This document shows, piece by piece, positions 1 to 8,939 of a stretch of DNA of 64,000 bases. The position numbers and the translations under genes are program-made. The number at the start of each line of letters is the position of its first letter. The first letter of the stretch is position 1. Origin of the DNA: Butyrivibrio sp. (GTDB lineage: Bacteria; Bacillota; Clostridia; Lachnospirales; Lachnospiraceae). The notes below the pieces were generated by a model, which worked only from the letters and a program-made list of their open reading frames with translations, made no database searches and was not told the origin of the DNA. The stretch covers positions 21,304-85,303 of the forward strand of contig SVFZ01000053.1 of assembly GCA_015056585.1 (NCBI GenBank), given 5' to 3'.

Positions 1-1104
1 TATGAACTTGTGGACACTTACGACTACAGGAAGATGATCTGTGTTTCACGAGATGGGGATGGCTCTACTAATCAGAATGATATCAGTGGACTATATGATA
101 TCAAGTGGGGATATGGTAGCTATAAGGATGGCGATAATGTTAATGAACTCTCTGACTTTCAGCTTGATTCCAAGCTTATCGGCGGAGAGCTTCAGGGGCT
201 TCTCGCCATGAGAGACGGAAATAATGCCCAGTATTTCCACGGAAAAGATACTGATGTAAAGGTAAAAGCAGACGGAACAGTAGAGGTAACGGTTCAGGTT
301 GAAGCTTCATATCTTAAGGATATGGCAAAAGCCACAATTCCTGAGCAGGGAAGGATACACATCGGAGCAAAAGACTATAAGTATGACAGTTTTACATATG
401 ACGGCGATTCAACATATACCTTTACAATGGATGCAAGTATAAAGAGCATTCCTGATAACTACAAGAACGTATCAATCGGATACTCCAATAACTATCAGGG
501 TATTCCTTATTATATGGCACAGATGAATGAGTGGCTTCGCCAGTTTGCGGACTCTGCTAACCAGATCATGGTTGCCGGCTACACTTCAGACTCCCTGGAG
601 GGGGTTAATCTTCTGACAGGATCAATGGCTACTAATTCTGCTGCGCAGTATAGCTACGAGCAGCTGACAACTCTTTCACAGAACAAAGGTTACTATGTGC
701 TGACAGGCGGAAACTTCTCTGTAAATGATGTACTTTTGGATAATTCAGACAGACTTGCCACAAAAGCTGATGTAACAGAAGGCGAAGCTGAATTTGAGAA
801 CCTCAAAAAGCTAAAAGAGATGTTTGATAAAAAGAAGATTTTCAGAGGAGCAACTTCAGGTGAGTTCCTGACAAAAGTTCTTGCGGATATCTCTTTAAAC
901 AAGGCAAACTCTCAGACATTGGAAGATACATATACATCACTTCAGAATACCATCAAGAATCAGAGACTTTCCGATGCCGGTGTTGATGAAGACGAAGAAG
1001 CTTCGAATCTTGTAAAGTTCCAGAATACATACACTCTTTCATCCAAGATGATCCAGACACTTACCGAGATTTATGACAGGCTTATTCTTGAGACGGGCGT
1101 ATAA
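1..1104 (+). CDS. flgK: Flagellar hook-associated protein FlgK, C-terminal part (cut by window edge)
   Basis: The reading frame is open from base 1, so the GTG at 10 in the ORF track is not the start; the gene begins before the window. FlgK (HAP1) forms the hook-filament junction outside the cell together with FlgL. The visible part has the FlgK signature 'GGELQGLLAMRDG', and it ends in a long helical segment 'FQNTYTLSSKMIQTLTEIYDRLI' type that matches the FlgK C-terminal D0 helix. The next gene is flgL, the usual order. No signal peptide is expected because FlgK uses the flagellar export apparatus. The family assignment is firm; the N-terminal half cannot be judged. Confidence 0.93.
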   Translation, partial: YELVDTYDYRKMICVSRDGDGSTNQNDISGLYDIKWGYGSYKDGDNVNELSDFQLDSKLIGGELQGLLAMRDGNNAQYFHGKDTDVKVKADGTVEVTVQVEASYLKDMAKATIPEQGRIHIGAKDYKYDSFTYDGDSTYTFTMDASIKSIPDNYKNVSIGYSNNYQGIPYYMAQMNEWLRQFADSANQIMVAGYTSDSLEGVNLLTGSMATNSAAQYSYEQLTTLSQNKGYYVLTGGNFSVNDVLLDNSDRLATKADVTEGEAEFENLKKLKEMFDKKKIFRGATSGEFLTKVLADISLNKANSQTLEDTYTSLQNTIKNQRLSDAGVDEDEEASNLVKFQNTYTLSSKMIQTLTEIYDRLILETGV

Positions 1105-1185
1105 AAGTGAGATAGAAAATCTTCGATTTTCGTAATCGATCTTTGTCCCGCAAGTGAAATGAGAGCAGGACTTCCTTATCAGCAC

Positions 1186-1212
1186 TAATTTTATTTTGCC
1201 ATTGACCGATAT
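1186..1212 (+). promoter_or_regulatory. Candidate sigma-28 promoter of flgL
   Basis: TAAT, 15 nt, ACCGATAT. This is close to the SigD/FliA consensus TAAA-N15-GCCGATAT and to the other sites in this window (6293, 9591, 10686, 29662, 31049, 52715). It lies in the flgK-flgL gap about 75 nt upstream of the flgL start, so it would transcribe flgL and possibly fliW-csrA. Confidence 0.6.
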
Positions 1213-1288
1213 ACTTATTGAAAATATTGACTGCATGGATGCTTGATTTTGGACAAAGGACTGTCCCTACGCTATCGGAGGCGAGAGT

Positions 1289-3370
1289 ATGCGCATTACC
1301 AACAAAATCATGCAGAACAATTCTCTTTATAATATCAATAATAATAAAGTCACTGAGGATCAGCTCAATACCATGATGTCTACGGGAAAAAAGCTGACGA
1401 GGCCCTCAGATGACCCGGTAATAGCCATAAGAGCGCTTCGTCTTAGAAGTAATGTCACTCAGCTTTCCCAGTATTATGAAAAAAATGCAAAGGATGCCCA
1501 GAGCTGGCTGGAGGTTACAGCTGATGCTCTTTCTACGATAACAGCAGTTCTTACCGACAGCGTGAAACAGGCCACGAAAGGTGCCAGTAAGGATCTTACA
1601 CTGGACGATCTGGAAACAATCGTAACTCAGATGGATGCGCTGGCTAATGAGTATTATTCAACAGGAAATGTTGATTATGCCGGAAGATACGTTTTTACCG
1701 GATACAGAACGGATACGTCTCTTACTTTTGATAAGACTACAACGGCTTTATATTCTGATATTAATGACGAGTTTAATGCTGAAAATATCGGAAGTGCCAG
1801 CAGGGTGCTGAATAAATATAAACTGGATTCCACAACTATTCTTGAAAGTGGAACTGATGCGGTTTACGAGCATGACATAGTTGAAAGAACTGTCGGAAGA
1901 CTCAGACTTTCCTATGACAACCTCAATTATGTGAGCGGGGACGGAAACACAGCACAGCTTAAGTTCAGAGAGGAACTGGTGCAGCCTGCTACAAGCACAG
2001 TGGACCAGACCTGCAAGACCATTGATCTCACCTACAAGGATTCTGCGGGAGTTACCAGAACTGCCACGATTCCCATTGATGAAAATGAGAATTTCAAGGT
2101 GACCAATAATGGCGTTACCTATCAGGCCTACACATCAATTGATGGGAACTACAGAGTTTCGGTAACAGATGCAGCAACCGGAAATTCAAAAGCGATGTTC
2201 TCCATCAGCCCGGCAGGTATTCTTGAGAGCTTTACTGGTGATGTGGATTCGGCCATCACTTCTCTAGAGACCAGGCAGGTGGCAACAGTAACTTATACTG
2301 ATGACAGCAGATATAGTGTCAGTCTTCCTCTTTTACCGGCTATCGGGCAGACCTATGAAATCACGCTGGACAAAGAGGGATATACAGCAACCATCAACAG
2401 TGACGGAACCTACACCATAAAGAACAATAACAGTGTGGTTAACGCCGATGGTTCTTTTACCAATACAGTGGTCAATGTGACGGCCAATGGAAGCGTAAAT
2501 TCCTCATATAATGAAACTACGTTTACATTTGATCAGGATACAAATGACAATATTATCTATTCTACAAGCACAGAGGAAGAGATAGACAAGTATTATGAAG
2601 CTCTTTACACCGGCGAGAAGCTCTGCGTTTTAAATGCAGCTACCGGCGAGATCCTCCTGGGAAAAGAACTGGAGCAGAAGCTGTCAACACTTCCTAACCT
2701 GATAAATGCCAGATCCATAGATGCGGTATATGATAAAAAAGAATGGGTAAGCGGAGATATAAAGCCTGAAAATCTCTTTAACTGCGTGTACACCAATGAC
2801 AGTGGCCAGGATATCCTTTATAACAGAGGAAATGCTCCACATGACATTGCCTACGATGTGGGATATTCTCAGTCAGTGGTGGTAAACACAACGGCGCAGG
2901 AGGTTTTCACTACCAGCGTTAAAAGGGATGTGAGTGACCTTAAGGCTACTTTAAATGAGCTTAAGCAGATTGACGGAACACTTAAGACTTTAAAGAGTAA
3001 ACTTACCGGAGTTTCAGACCCTGCTATGCAGGAGAAAATCGGAAGCGAGATTGATGCAGCTCAGAAGGCTTATAACTACTTAAGAGAAAAGATGCAGAAA
3101 GAATTTGAGCACAAGATCACCTCGAATCAGAAATCGCTGGATGTAGCCAATATCGCTGTTACCAATAACGGAACAAGGGCAAAGAGGCTGGATCTTGTAA
3201 ATCAGAGACTTATGAATCAGACTACTACCTTTAAGACACTGCAGTCTGACAACGAGGATATCGATCTTGCTGAGACCGCAACACAGCTGACAACAGCGCA
3301 GGTTACCTACGAGGCAAGCCTCATGGCGACAGGAAAGATCAGCCAGAGCAGTTTGATGAACTTTATATGA
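1289..3370 (+). CDS. flgL: Flagellar hook-associated protein FlgL (HAP3), enlarged
   Basis: FlgL joins the hook-filament junction to the flagellin filament. The N-terminus (MRITNKIMQNNSLYNIN..., then 'TGKKLTRPSDDPV') and the C-terminus ('VTYEASLMATGKISQSSLMNFI') are the flagellin-like D0/D1 helices of FlgL. At 693 residues it is about twice the usual length of roughly 300; the extra 350-400 residues lie in the middle (about 145-560), are rich in Thr/Asp/Asn and look beta-rich, where surface-exposed D2-like domains sit. The start has a GGAGG-type site just upstream. It follows flgK and precedes fliW-csrA. The N-terminal half of the insert contains repeat-like beta segments but no domain I recognise. 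Confidence 0.92.
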   Translation: MRITNKIMQNNSLYNINNNKVTEDQLNTMMSTGKKLTRPSDDPVIAIRALRLRSNVTQLSQYYEKNAKDAQSWLEVTADALSTITAVLTDSVKQATKGASKDLTLDDLETIVTQMDALANEYYSTGNVDYAGRYVFTGYRTDTSLTFDKTTTALYSDINDEFNAENIGSASRVLNKYKLDSTTILESGTDAVYEHDIVERTVGRLRLSYDNLNYVSGDGNTAQLKFREELVQPATSTVDQTCKTIDLTYKDSAGVTRTATIPIDENENFKVTNNGVTYQAYTSIDGNYRVSVTDAATGNSKAMFSISPAGILESFTGDVDSAITSLETRQVATVTYTDDSRYSVSLPLLPAIGQTYEITLDKEGYTATINSDGTYTIKNNNSVVNADGSFTNTVVNVTANGSVNSSYNETTFTFDQDTNDNIIYSTSTEEEIDKYYEALYTGEKLCVLNAATGEILLGKELEQKLSTLPNLINARSIDAVYDKKEWVSGDIKPENLFNCVYTNDSGQDILYNRGNAPHDIAYDVGYSQSVVVNTTAQEVFTTSVKRDVSDLKATLNELKQIDGTLKTLKSKLTGVSDPAMQEKIGSEIDAAQKAYNYLREKMQKEFEHKITSNQKSLDVANIAVTNNGTRAKRLDLVNQRLMNQTTTFKTLQSDNEDIDLAETATQLTTAQVTYEASLMATGKISQSSLMNFI

Positions 3371-3420
3371 TATAGGGATTCAAGCTCAACCAGAAGCAAT
3401 CCGTATATCATTAATATTTT
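3369..3420 (+). terminator. Possible terminator or hairpin after flgL
   Basis: A roughly 12-bp imperfect stem (gatatagggatt / aatccgtatatc) starts at the flgL stop codon and is followed by a T-rich tail (attaatattttt). The loop is long (about 17 nt) and the stem has mismatches, so it may only partly terminate. A TATAAT at 3446-3451 lies between it and fliW, but I see no convincing -35. Confidence 0.35.
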
Positions 3421-3496
3421 TGTGGTAAATCCACGTTTTTGCGTTTATAATTAATTACAGTAATGGGTATCATTTAATGACTATGGAGGTTAAGAC

Positions 3497-3955
3497 ATGA
3501 AATTAGCAACCAGAATCTTTGGCGAAGTTGAGATTGATGATAGCAAGATAATTTCTTTTCCAAATGGTATAATCGGATTCCCTGATCTTAAGAAATTCAT
3601 CCTTATGTTTGATGAAGAGAAGGGCACAGATACTATCAAATGGCTTCAGTCAATCGATGAGCCAAGCTTTGCAATGCCTGTAATGGATCCTTTAATTGTT
3701 TGCCCAGATTACAAGCCGGAAGTTGACAGAACTACAGTAGATACTATTGGGGAGCTTTCAAACGACGATCTGCTGGTTCTTGTTACGGTTACGGTTCCTC
3801 ATGACCTTAAACAGATGACGGTTAACCTCATGGGACCATTCATTATCAATGTAAAAGAGTGCAAAGCTGTGCAGACTATTGTTGATAATGACGAGTATCC
3901 TGTAAAATTCCCTATCTACGAGATTTTACAGAAGAACAAAGAAGCACAGCAATAA
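3497..3955 (+). CDS. fliW: Flagellar assembly factor FliW
   Basis: FliW is the cytoplasmic antagonist of CsrA. It binds CsrA until flagellin accumulates and titrates it away, coupling flagellin translation to export (established in Bacillus subtilis). The 152 residues are typical in length, and the sequence has the family hallmarks 'FGEVEIDDSKIISFPNGIIGFPDLKKF' at the N-terminus and 'VNLMGPFIIN' in the second half. A GGAGG site (tatggaggttaagacatg) sets the start. The gene sits 39 nt upstream of csrA, the canonical fliW-csrA pair. GGA-containing leaders of the two flagellin genes at 9.7 and 10.8 kb are the expected regulatory targets. Confidence 0.96.
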   Translation: MKLATRIFGEVEIDDSKIISFPNGIIGFPDLKKFILMFDEEKGTDTIKWLQSIDEPSFAMPVMDPLIVCPDYKPEVDRTTVDTIGELSNDDLLVLVTVTVPHDLKQMTVNLMGPFIINVKECKAVQTIVDNDEYPVKFPIYEILQKNKEAQQ

Positions 3956-3994
3956 CATCAAACTTATTACTAGATAACCACGGAGGGAGAAAAA

Positions 3995-4219
3995 ATGTTA
4001 GCACTTTCTAGAAAAAAGAACGAGGCAATAATCATCAACAACAATATTGAGATTACTGTTCTGGATATCAGGGGTGACCAGATCAAGCTTGGAATAGCAG
4101 CTCCAAAGGAAATTCCAATCTACAGAAAAGAAGTTTATATCCAAATCCAGAATGAGAATAAACAGGCCACTGAGGCAACGGACGTTTCAGGAATTGAGGA
4201 ACTGAAAAAGCTGCTTTGA
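3995..4219 (+). CDS. csrA: Carbon storage regulator CsrA, translational repressor
   Basis: A small homodimeric RNA-binding protein that binds GGA motifs in mRNA leaders and blocks ribosome access; in Gram-positive bacteria its main target is flagellin mRNA. The N-terminus 'MLALSRKKNEAIIINNNIEITVLDI' and the RNA-contact segment 'PIYRKEVY' are well conserved. It is 74 residues, the usual length. The start follows the strong site GGAGGGAG. It is cotranscribed with fliW upstream and followed by a clear terminator at 4259. Confidence 0.96.
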   Translation: MLALSRKKNEAIIINNNIEITVLDIRGDQIKLGIAAPKEIPIYRKEVYIQIQNENKQATEATDVSGIEELKKLL

Positions 4220-4258
4220 TTTATTGATTTTAATTTTTTTAAATATATGCGTAATTGT

Positions 4259-4298
4259 ATCAACCTTATGTAGTTTTTACGTAAGGTTGATATTTTTT
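4259..4298 (+). terminator. Intrinsic terminator after fliW-csrA
   Basis: Stem atcaaccttatgta / tacgtaaggttgat (one mismatch) followed by attttttc. It ends the csrA transcript. Confidence 0.85.
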
Positions 4299-4398
4299 CG
4301 AGCAAAATTATTGTATATTTATGACAAATGACATGATCATTCTGCTGTGTTAAGATTTATGTACAGGCGGGGACCTCTCATTTTTATGGAGGAAAAAT

Positions 4399-4821
4399 AT
4401 GTTGTCAAAAGAAGATTTAAACGCTATAAAAGCTATAGTTCAGGAAAGTATTAAAGGAGTCGAAGGAAAAGTCGACAATCTTGAAGGAAGGTTTGATAAT
4501 CTTGAAGGAAGATTTGATAATCTTGAAGGAAGGTTTGATAGCCTTGAAGAAAAAGTCGACAATCTTGAAGGACGAATGGATCGATTTGAGACCAGATTGG
4601 ATCATGTCGAAAATGATCTTAAAGTTATCAAGGTCGATCTGCTTGAGAACAATGTCATTTGAAGACTTGATACTATCGAGCAGTGTTATCTAGATACTTC
4701 AAAACGCTATTTGGAGAAAACTGAGAAATATGAAGCTGCCATAACTGATATAGAAGTTATGAAAATTGCGATTATGAAGAATTCAGAAGATATAAGAGAG
4801 TTACAACTGAAACAGGCATAA
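4399..4821 (+). pseudogene. Coiled-coil heptad-repeat protein interrupted by in-frame TGA
   Basis: The ORF track gives 87 residues (4399-4662), started by GGAGG and ATG. In the same frame, after the TGA at 4660-4662, the sequence stays open to TAA at 4819-4821 and reads on as charged helix (RLDTIEQCYLDTSKRYLEKTEKYE..., ending ELQLKQA). The protein is therefore probably a 140-residue coiled-coil protein broken by a nonsense codon, or a short form with a decayed tail. The first part is built from five seven-residue repeats of the type DNLEGRF. I do not recognise a named family; small heptad-repeat proteins of this kind occur in Lachnospiraceae. Function is unknown and no flagellar role is implied beyond location. 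Confidence 0.6.
4474..4578 (+). repeat. Five tandem 21-bp repeats encoding DNLEGRF heptads
   Basis: The unit ga(t/c)aatcttgaaggaaggttt is repeated five times with a few substitutions, two copies being nearly identical. It encodes seven-residue coiled-coil repeats. In-frame 21-bp units can expand or contract by slippage without changing frame. Confidence 0.85.
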
Positions 4822-4855
4822 TTCTTTTGTATTATTCCAAACACAACATAACTGA

Positions 4856-4895
4856 TAAGCCGGTACGTTGAAATGCGTACCGGCTTACTTTTTCT
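4856..4895 (+). terminator. Intrinsic terminator
   Basis: Perfect 11-bp stem aagccggtacg / cgtaccggctt followed by actttttctt. It separates the coiled-coil ORF from the CgeB-like gene. Confidence 0.88.
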
Positions 4896-4962
4896 TCAGA
4901 AATACATATCTTTTTTTATGTTATAATATTTACGTAATATCATTCAAACTTGTGAGGGACAA

Positions 4963-6186
4963 ATGAGAATACTCTTTTACGATTGGGACGAATTTAATGG
5001 TGCTGATTGCAGGGATGCGATGAAGAAGCTTGGGCATGAGGTGGAAACCTTCAGGCTCAACATGAAGGGGTATGACCTTACGCCTGAAATGGACGAAGCA
5101 ATCAGGGAGAAAGTTCTGCGAACATGTAGTGGTGAGGAAAATGAGCACAACGGATCAAGTTGCAGTTCTGAAAAACGATACTACGACCTTCTTTTTAGCT
5201 TCGACTATTTTCCAAATATATCAGAGGCCTGTCAGAAATATGGAATGCCATACGTGTCATGGGTATTTGACTGCCCTCATCATACACTTGATTCCCACAC
5301 AATAAACAATGAAGTAAACCGAGTATACCTATTTGATCGCAAGCTCTTTATGAATATGGTAAAAAAGGGTGTGAAAACGGTCAGATATTCGCCTCTTGGA
5401 GTGAATGAAAAGAGGCTTTCTGAGTTATGCAGGAATCTGGATGCTGAAACCGATGGAAATATCGTTTACGAGCATGATGTGTGCTTTCTTGGCAGCTTAT
5501 ATGACAATGAGTACAATTTCTATGATCAGGTAAAATATCTGCCTCCATACCTTAAGGGCTATATAGATGCTGTGATAAAGGCTCAGGAGAGAATTTTCGG
5601 GGCGGATCTTTTTACAGAGGCTTCTATTATCAGTAAAGAGCATATCAAAGAGCTGAGGGATTATATAAAATTTGAAGATACAGGGAAATATGATATTGAT
5701 TATGACAGTGTAATGCTGGAGATTCTTCGCAAAAAAGTTACTGTCAATGAGAGACATGAGATCCTTCGACAGATGGGAAAAAGATTTGACACTGTCCTCT
5801 ACACAGGCCCCGGAGCAAAGCCGATCGAGGGAGTATGTAACCTTGGCGTTGCCGATTATATGACGAAGATGCCGCGGGTTTTCCACAGAAGTAAGATCAA
5901 TCTCAATATAACCCTTCGATCTATTTTGTCGGGAGTACCCTTAAGAGTACTTGATGTGCTGGCAGCAGGTGGATTCCTTATAACCAATTATCAGGAAGAA
6001 ATAGCAGAGTACTTTGTGGATGGTGAAGATCTGGCAATTGCCTATACGCCGGAAGATATGATAAGACTAACACAATACTACCTTGAACATGAAGAGGAAA
6101 GAAAGCATATTGCGATGAATGGGCAGAGGAAGGTAATGGAGATGTTCTCCTATACCAAGTTATTGCCGAATATCCTAAGAATATAA
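4963..6186 (+). CDS. CgeB-like glycosyltransferase (DUF3880 + Glyco_trans_1_2)
   Basis: 407 residues with the two-part layout of CgeB-type proteins: an N-terminal DUF3880-like half ('FSFDYFPNIS', 'YVSWVFDCP') and a C-terminal GT-B half ('LNITLRSILSGVPLRVLDVL', 'GGFLITNYQ'). Three paralogues lie at 11799, 13619 (minus strand) and 14911. Family members are predicted cytoplasmic sugar transferases; genes of this type are often found next to flagellin genes, so flagellin glycosylation is the natural reading (inference). A GAGGGA site sets the ATG; TATAAT at 4922-4927 may be the -10. It is monocistronic between two terminators and precedes the flaG operon. Substrate unknown. Confidence 0.8.
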   Translation: MRILFYDWDEFNGADCRDAMKKLGHEVETFRLNMKGYDLTPEMDEAIREKVLRTCSGEENEHNGSSCSSEKRYYDLLFSFDYFPNISEACQKYGMPYVSWVFDCPHHTLDSHTINNEVNRVYLFDRKLFMNMVKKGVKTVRYSPLGVNEKRLSELCRNLDAETDGNIVYEHDVCFLGSLYDNEYNFYDQVKYLPPYLKGYIDAVIKAQERIFGADLFTEASIISKEHIKELRDYIKFEDTGKYDIDYDSVMLEILRKKVTVNERHEILRQMGKRFDTVLYTGPGAKPIEGVCNLGVADYMTKMPRVFHRSKINLNITLRSILSGVPLRVLDVLAAGGFLITNYQEEIAEYFVDGEDLAIAYTPEDMIRLTQYYLEHEEERKHIAMNGQRKVMEMFSYTKLLPNILRI

Positions 6187-6243
6187 CTCTTATGAAAAAC
6201 TCTTAAAAACTACAGAGATTTGTTAATTAGAACAGATGATTGC

Positions 6244-6281
6244 AAAAATCCTAAAATTTTTATTAATTTTAGGATTTTTTC
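6244..6281 (+). terminator. Intrinsic terminator
   Basis: AT-rich but long stem aaaaatcctaaaat / attttaggattttt followed by a T run (ttttttctttt). Confidence 0.75.
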
Positions 6282-6292
6282 TTTTAAAGGCA

Positions 6293-6319
6293 TAAAGAAA
6301 AAAAGACTAATACCGATAT
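6293..6319 (+). promoter_or_regulatory. Sigma-28 promoter of the flaG-fliD-fliS operon
   Basis: TAAA, 15 nt, ACCGATAT, just after the preceding terminator and about 95 nt upstream of flaG. It matches the SigD/FliA consensus at all but one -10 base. Confidence 0.75.
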
Positions 6320-6413
6320 AAAGGATAAGTAAATCTGTCAAACTTTATTGTATTTACATGCAACTAACATATAGTAAGGAGTTTTCCTGATTCTGACATG
6401 GAGGTATAGGATT

Positions 6414-6893
6414 ATGGGAATCGAGGCAATTAATGGCTTTAGTCCGCTGATCCAGCAGACTCAGCCGCAGGTAAGAACACAGGTACAGGAGCAGAGCCAG
6501 TCTCAGTCAGAGATAGCTAATGCGGAGGCCACAGGCGCCACTCAGAATATTGAACTCAAAGTCGAGGCTACTGACAACTCAGCAGGCTCTAGAAATGACG
6601 GCCAGACCGGTCCACAGGCTTATACTCAGGCCCAGAACCATATCGCAGAAACAGAGGAGAAGATCCAGGCTGATAATGCGAAGGTTCATAAGGCTATCAC
6701 AGAGATGACAAAAAAAATGAGCTCCAATGCTGAAGCTGTGTTTGGAATTCACGAAAAAACCAACAGAGTTACCATTAAGATGGTGGACAAAGAGACTAAA
6801 AAGGTCATAAAGGAATTTCCACCGGATGAAACGCTTGATATGATCGCCAAGGTATGGGAAATTGCCGGCATAATGGTAGATGAAAAGCGTTAA
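6414..6893 (+). CDS. flaG: Flagellar protein FlaG
   Basis: 159 residues. The C-terminal 80 residues carry the FlaG domain: a helix, then 'VFGIHEKTNRVTIKMVDKETKKVIKEFPPDETLDM', a recognisable FlaG signature (conversion of the phrase 'IREIPPEEML' in other species). The N-terminal half is Gln/Ser/Thr-rich and low complexity. FlaG affects filament length in several bacteria and is usually encoded next to fliD, as here. Start: GGAGG nine nt upstream of ATG. First gene of the flaG-fliD-fliS-fliT-like operon. Confidence 0.9.
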   Translation: MGIEAINGFSPLIQQTQPQVRTQVQEQSQSQSEIANAEATGATQNIELKVEATDNSAGSRNDGQTGPQAYTQAQNHIAETEEKIQADNAKVHKAITEMTKKMSSNAEAVFGIHEKTNRVTIKMVDKETKKVIKEFPPDETLDMIAKVWEIAGIMVDEKR

Positions 6894-6963
6894 GGTAGCT
6901 AGCAAAGCAAACGGAAATGGATTTCCATGCAATATGCTCAGGGATTGAGAAAGGAGAATGCTT

Positions 6964-8475
6964 ATGCCTATCAGAATTACTGGAATGAATTCGGGCCTTG
7001 ATACTGAGAGCATCATAACTGCGCTTACCAGTAGCAAGCAGACAAAACTGGATACTGCCAAGGGCGACCAGAAAAAACTCACCTGGAAACAGGATAAGTG
7101 GAAAGAACTTAATAAAAAGGTCGTTTCTTTCTATAATGGCACTCTTGCCAACATGAGATTTTCATCGGCATATACAAAGAAAACCACGACAACTTCTAAC
7201 GATAAAGCTGTAAGTGTTATAACCGGCGATAAGGCAATGAATACTACGCAGAAGCTGAGTATTACCAGTCTTGCCAGTTCAGCATATATGACCGGTGGCA
7301 AAATGTCATCAAGCGGAGATATCACCGGCTCTACTACTGTGGATCAGCTTACCGGATTTTCAGCAGGTCCGCTCACTATTTCACTTGGTGATCCTGAAGA
7401 TGCTGAAAATCTCAAGACTTACACTGTTGATGTGGAAAGCTCTGACACAATACAAGGTGTTATAGATAAGTTAAAAGAAAAAGTTGGAGACAAGATCAAT
7501 TTCAACTTTGATGAAAAGAACGGAAGGATATTCGCTTCTGCCAAGGAGTCTGGCGCTGAGAATACATTCAGAATTTCAGGAAGCGCAGCTGATGCATTGG
7601 GACTTTCTGAAGCAAAAGCAAAATATCTTGATGGATCAAGTGCTTCCATTACTTTAAATGGTGAGACCTATACCAGCAATAGCAACACCTTTGAAATCAA
7701 TGGTCTTACGATTACAGCCAATGAAGTAGCTGATAATATAACACTTACCACCAAACAGGATACCAGTGGTATTTATGACAACATCAAGAACCTGATTAAA
7801 GAGTATAACGACCTCATGAAGGAATTCGCAACACTGTATAATGCGGATGCTGCGACCAAATATAAGATGCTCACTGACGAACAGAAGGATGCAATGAGTG
7901 AGAAAGAGGTCGAAGAGTGGGAAAATAAGATAAAGTCAGGGCTCATGAGTAAAGATGAGACTATTGGCAATCTTCGTACCGCGCTGAGAACAATTGCAGG
8001 TAATTCATTTGAAATATCCCTTAAAGACGGGACAAAGGCAAGCTATTCATTAGCATCTTTTGGAATTTCAACAGGCAGTTATTTCTCAACAGAAGAGAAT
8101 GAAAGAGATGCACTTCATATAGACGGAGATCCGGATGATACAACTACCAGCGGAAATACAGATCTTTTAAAAGCTATGATCTCATCTGATCCGGATGCTG
8201 TTATGAATTTCTTTACTGAGTTTTCAAGAAATATGTACAGTAAGCTGTCAGATCTTATGAAGGGAACAGAGTACAGCAGTTCTTTCACAATCTACGAAGA
8301 TAAGCTTATGGCATCTCAGTATAGTGCATATAATACAAAGATATCTGATGCGCAGTCAGCACTGGAAGCAGCTCAGGACAAACTTTACAAGAAGTTCTCC
8401 AAGATGGAAACTGCATTATCCAAGATCAACAGCTCCAGTGGATCTTTATCCAGTTTCTTTGGCGGCGGCAGTTGA
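6964..8475 (+). CDS. fliD: Flagellar filament cap protein FliD (HAP2)
   Basis: FliD caps the filament tip and folds flagellin onto it; it is exported by the flagellar type III system. The N-terminus 'PIRITGMNSGLDTESIITALTS' and the C-terminus with helices up to 'LSSFFGGGS' fit FliD (FliD_N and FliD_C); 503 residues is normal. The ORF track starts at 6958, but that ATG is one nt from the GGAG; ATG 6964 is seven nt away and begins with the conserved MPIRITG, so I use it. Its chaperone FliS/FliT-type genes follow. Confidence 0.95.
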   Translation: MPIRITGMNSGLDTESIITALTSSKQTKLDTAKGDQKKLTWKQDKWKELNKKVVSFYNGTLANMRFSSAYTKKTTTTSNDKAVSVITGDKAMNTTQKLSITSLASSAYMTGGKMSSSGDITGSTTVDQLTGFSAGPLTISLGDPEDAENLKTYTVDVESSDTIQGVIDKLKEKVGDKINFNFDEKNGRIFASAKESGAENTFRISGSAADALGLSEAKAKYLDGSSASITLNGETYTSNSNTFEINGLTITANEVADNITLTTKQDTSGIYDNIKNLIKEYNDLMKEFATLYNADAATKYKMLTDEQKDAMSEKEVEEWENKIKSGLMSKDETIGNLRTALRTIAGNSFEISLKDGTKASYSLASFGISTGSYFSTEENERDALHIDGDPDDTTTSGNTDLLKAMISSDPDAVMNFFTEFSRNMYSKLSDLMKGTEYSSSFTIYEDKLMASQYSAYNTKISDAQSALEAAQDKLYKKFSKMETALSKINSSSGSLSSFFGGGS

Positions 8476-8528
8476 TTATTAAATTGAAGTACTAAATCAT
8501 AATAACGGAATAATGAGGGAGATTGATT

Positions 8529-8930
8529 ATGCCAGTACTTACAACTCAGCAACAGGCTTATGCTCAGTACAAAAACAATAAGGTGATGACTGCATCGGGG
8601 CCGGAACTTACACTTATGCTCTATGACGGGGCTATTAAATTCCTTAATATAGCTGATTTTGCAATCGAAAAAAATGATATTCAGAAAGCGCATACAAATA
8701 TCGTCAAGACAGAGAAGATAATCGATTATCTCCGCAATACTCTTGATATGAAGTATCCTGTTGCTCAGGACTTCGAAAACATGTATTCTTATATTGCAAG
8801 AAGGCTTGTTGAAGCCAACATTGGAAAAGACAGAGAAATAATAGCTGAAGTAAACAAGCACATGCATGCAATACGAGATAACTGGATAGAAGTTATGAAA
8901 GCAAATCACCTTTATGTTAAGGATGCTTAA
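8529..8930 (+). CDS. fliS: Flagellin export chaperone FliS
   Basis: 133 residues with the FliS pattern 'ASGPELTLMLYDGAIKFLNIA' and 'NIVKTEKIIDYLRNTLD'. FliS binds the disordered C-terminus of flagellin in the cytoplasm, prevents premature polymerisation and delivers it to FlhA. The track begins at a TTG (8523); the ATG at 8529, preceded by GAGGGAG, is the better start. It lies between fliD and the fliT-like gene, whose RBS overlaps its stop codon. Confidence 0.95.
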   Translation: MPVLTTQQQAYAQYKNNKVMTASGPELTLMLYDGAIKFLNIADFAIEKNDIQKAHTNIVKTEKIIDYLRNTLDMKYPVAQDFENMYSYIARRLVEANIGKDREIIAEVNKHMHAIRDNWIEVMKANHLYVKDA

Positions 8931-8939
8931 GGAGGCAAA

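Noticed and set aside
4474-4578. Tandem repeats considered as a CRISPR array
   Set aside because: Direct 21-bp repeats without spacers and in coding frame; they encode coiled-coil heptads.
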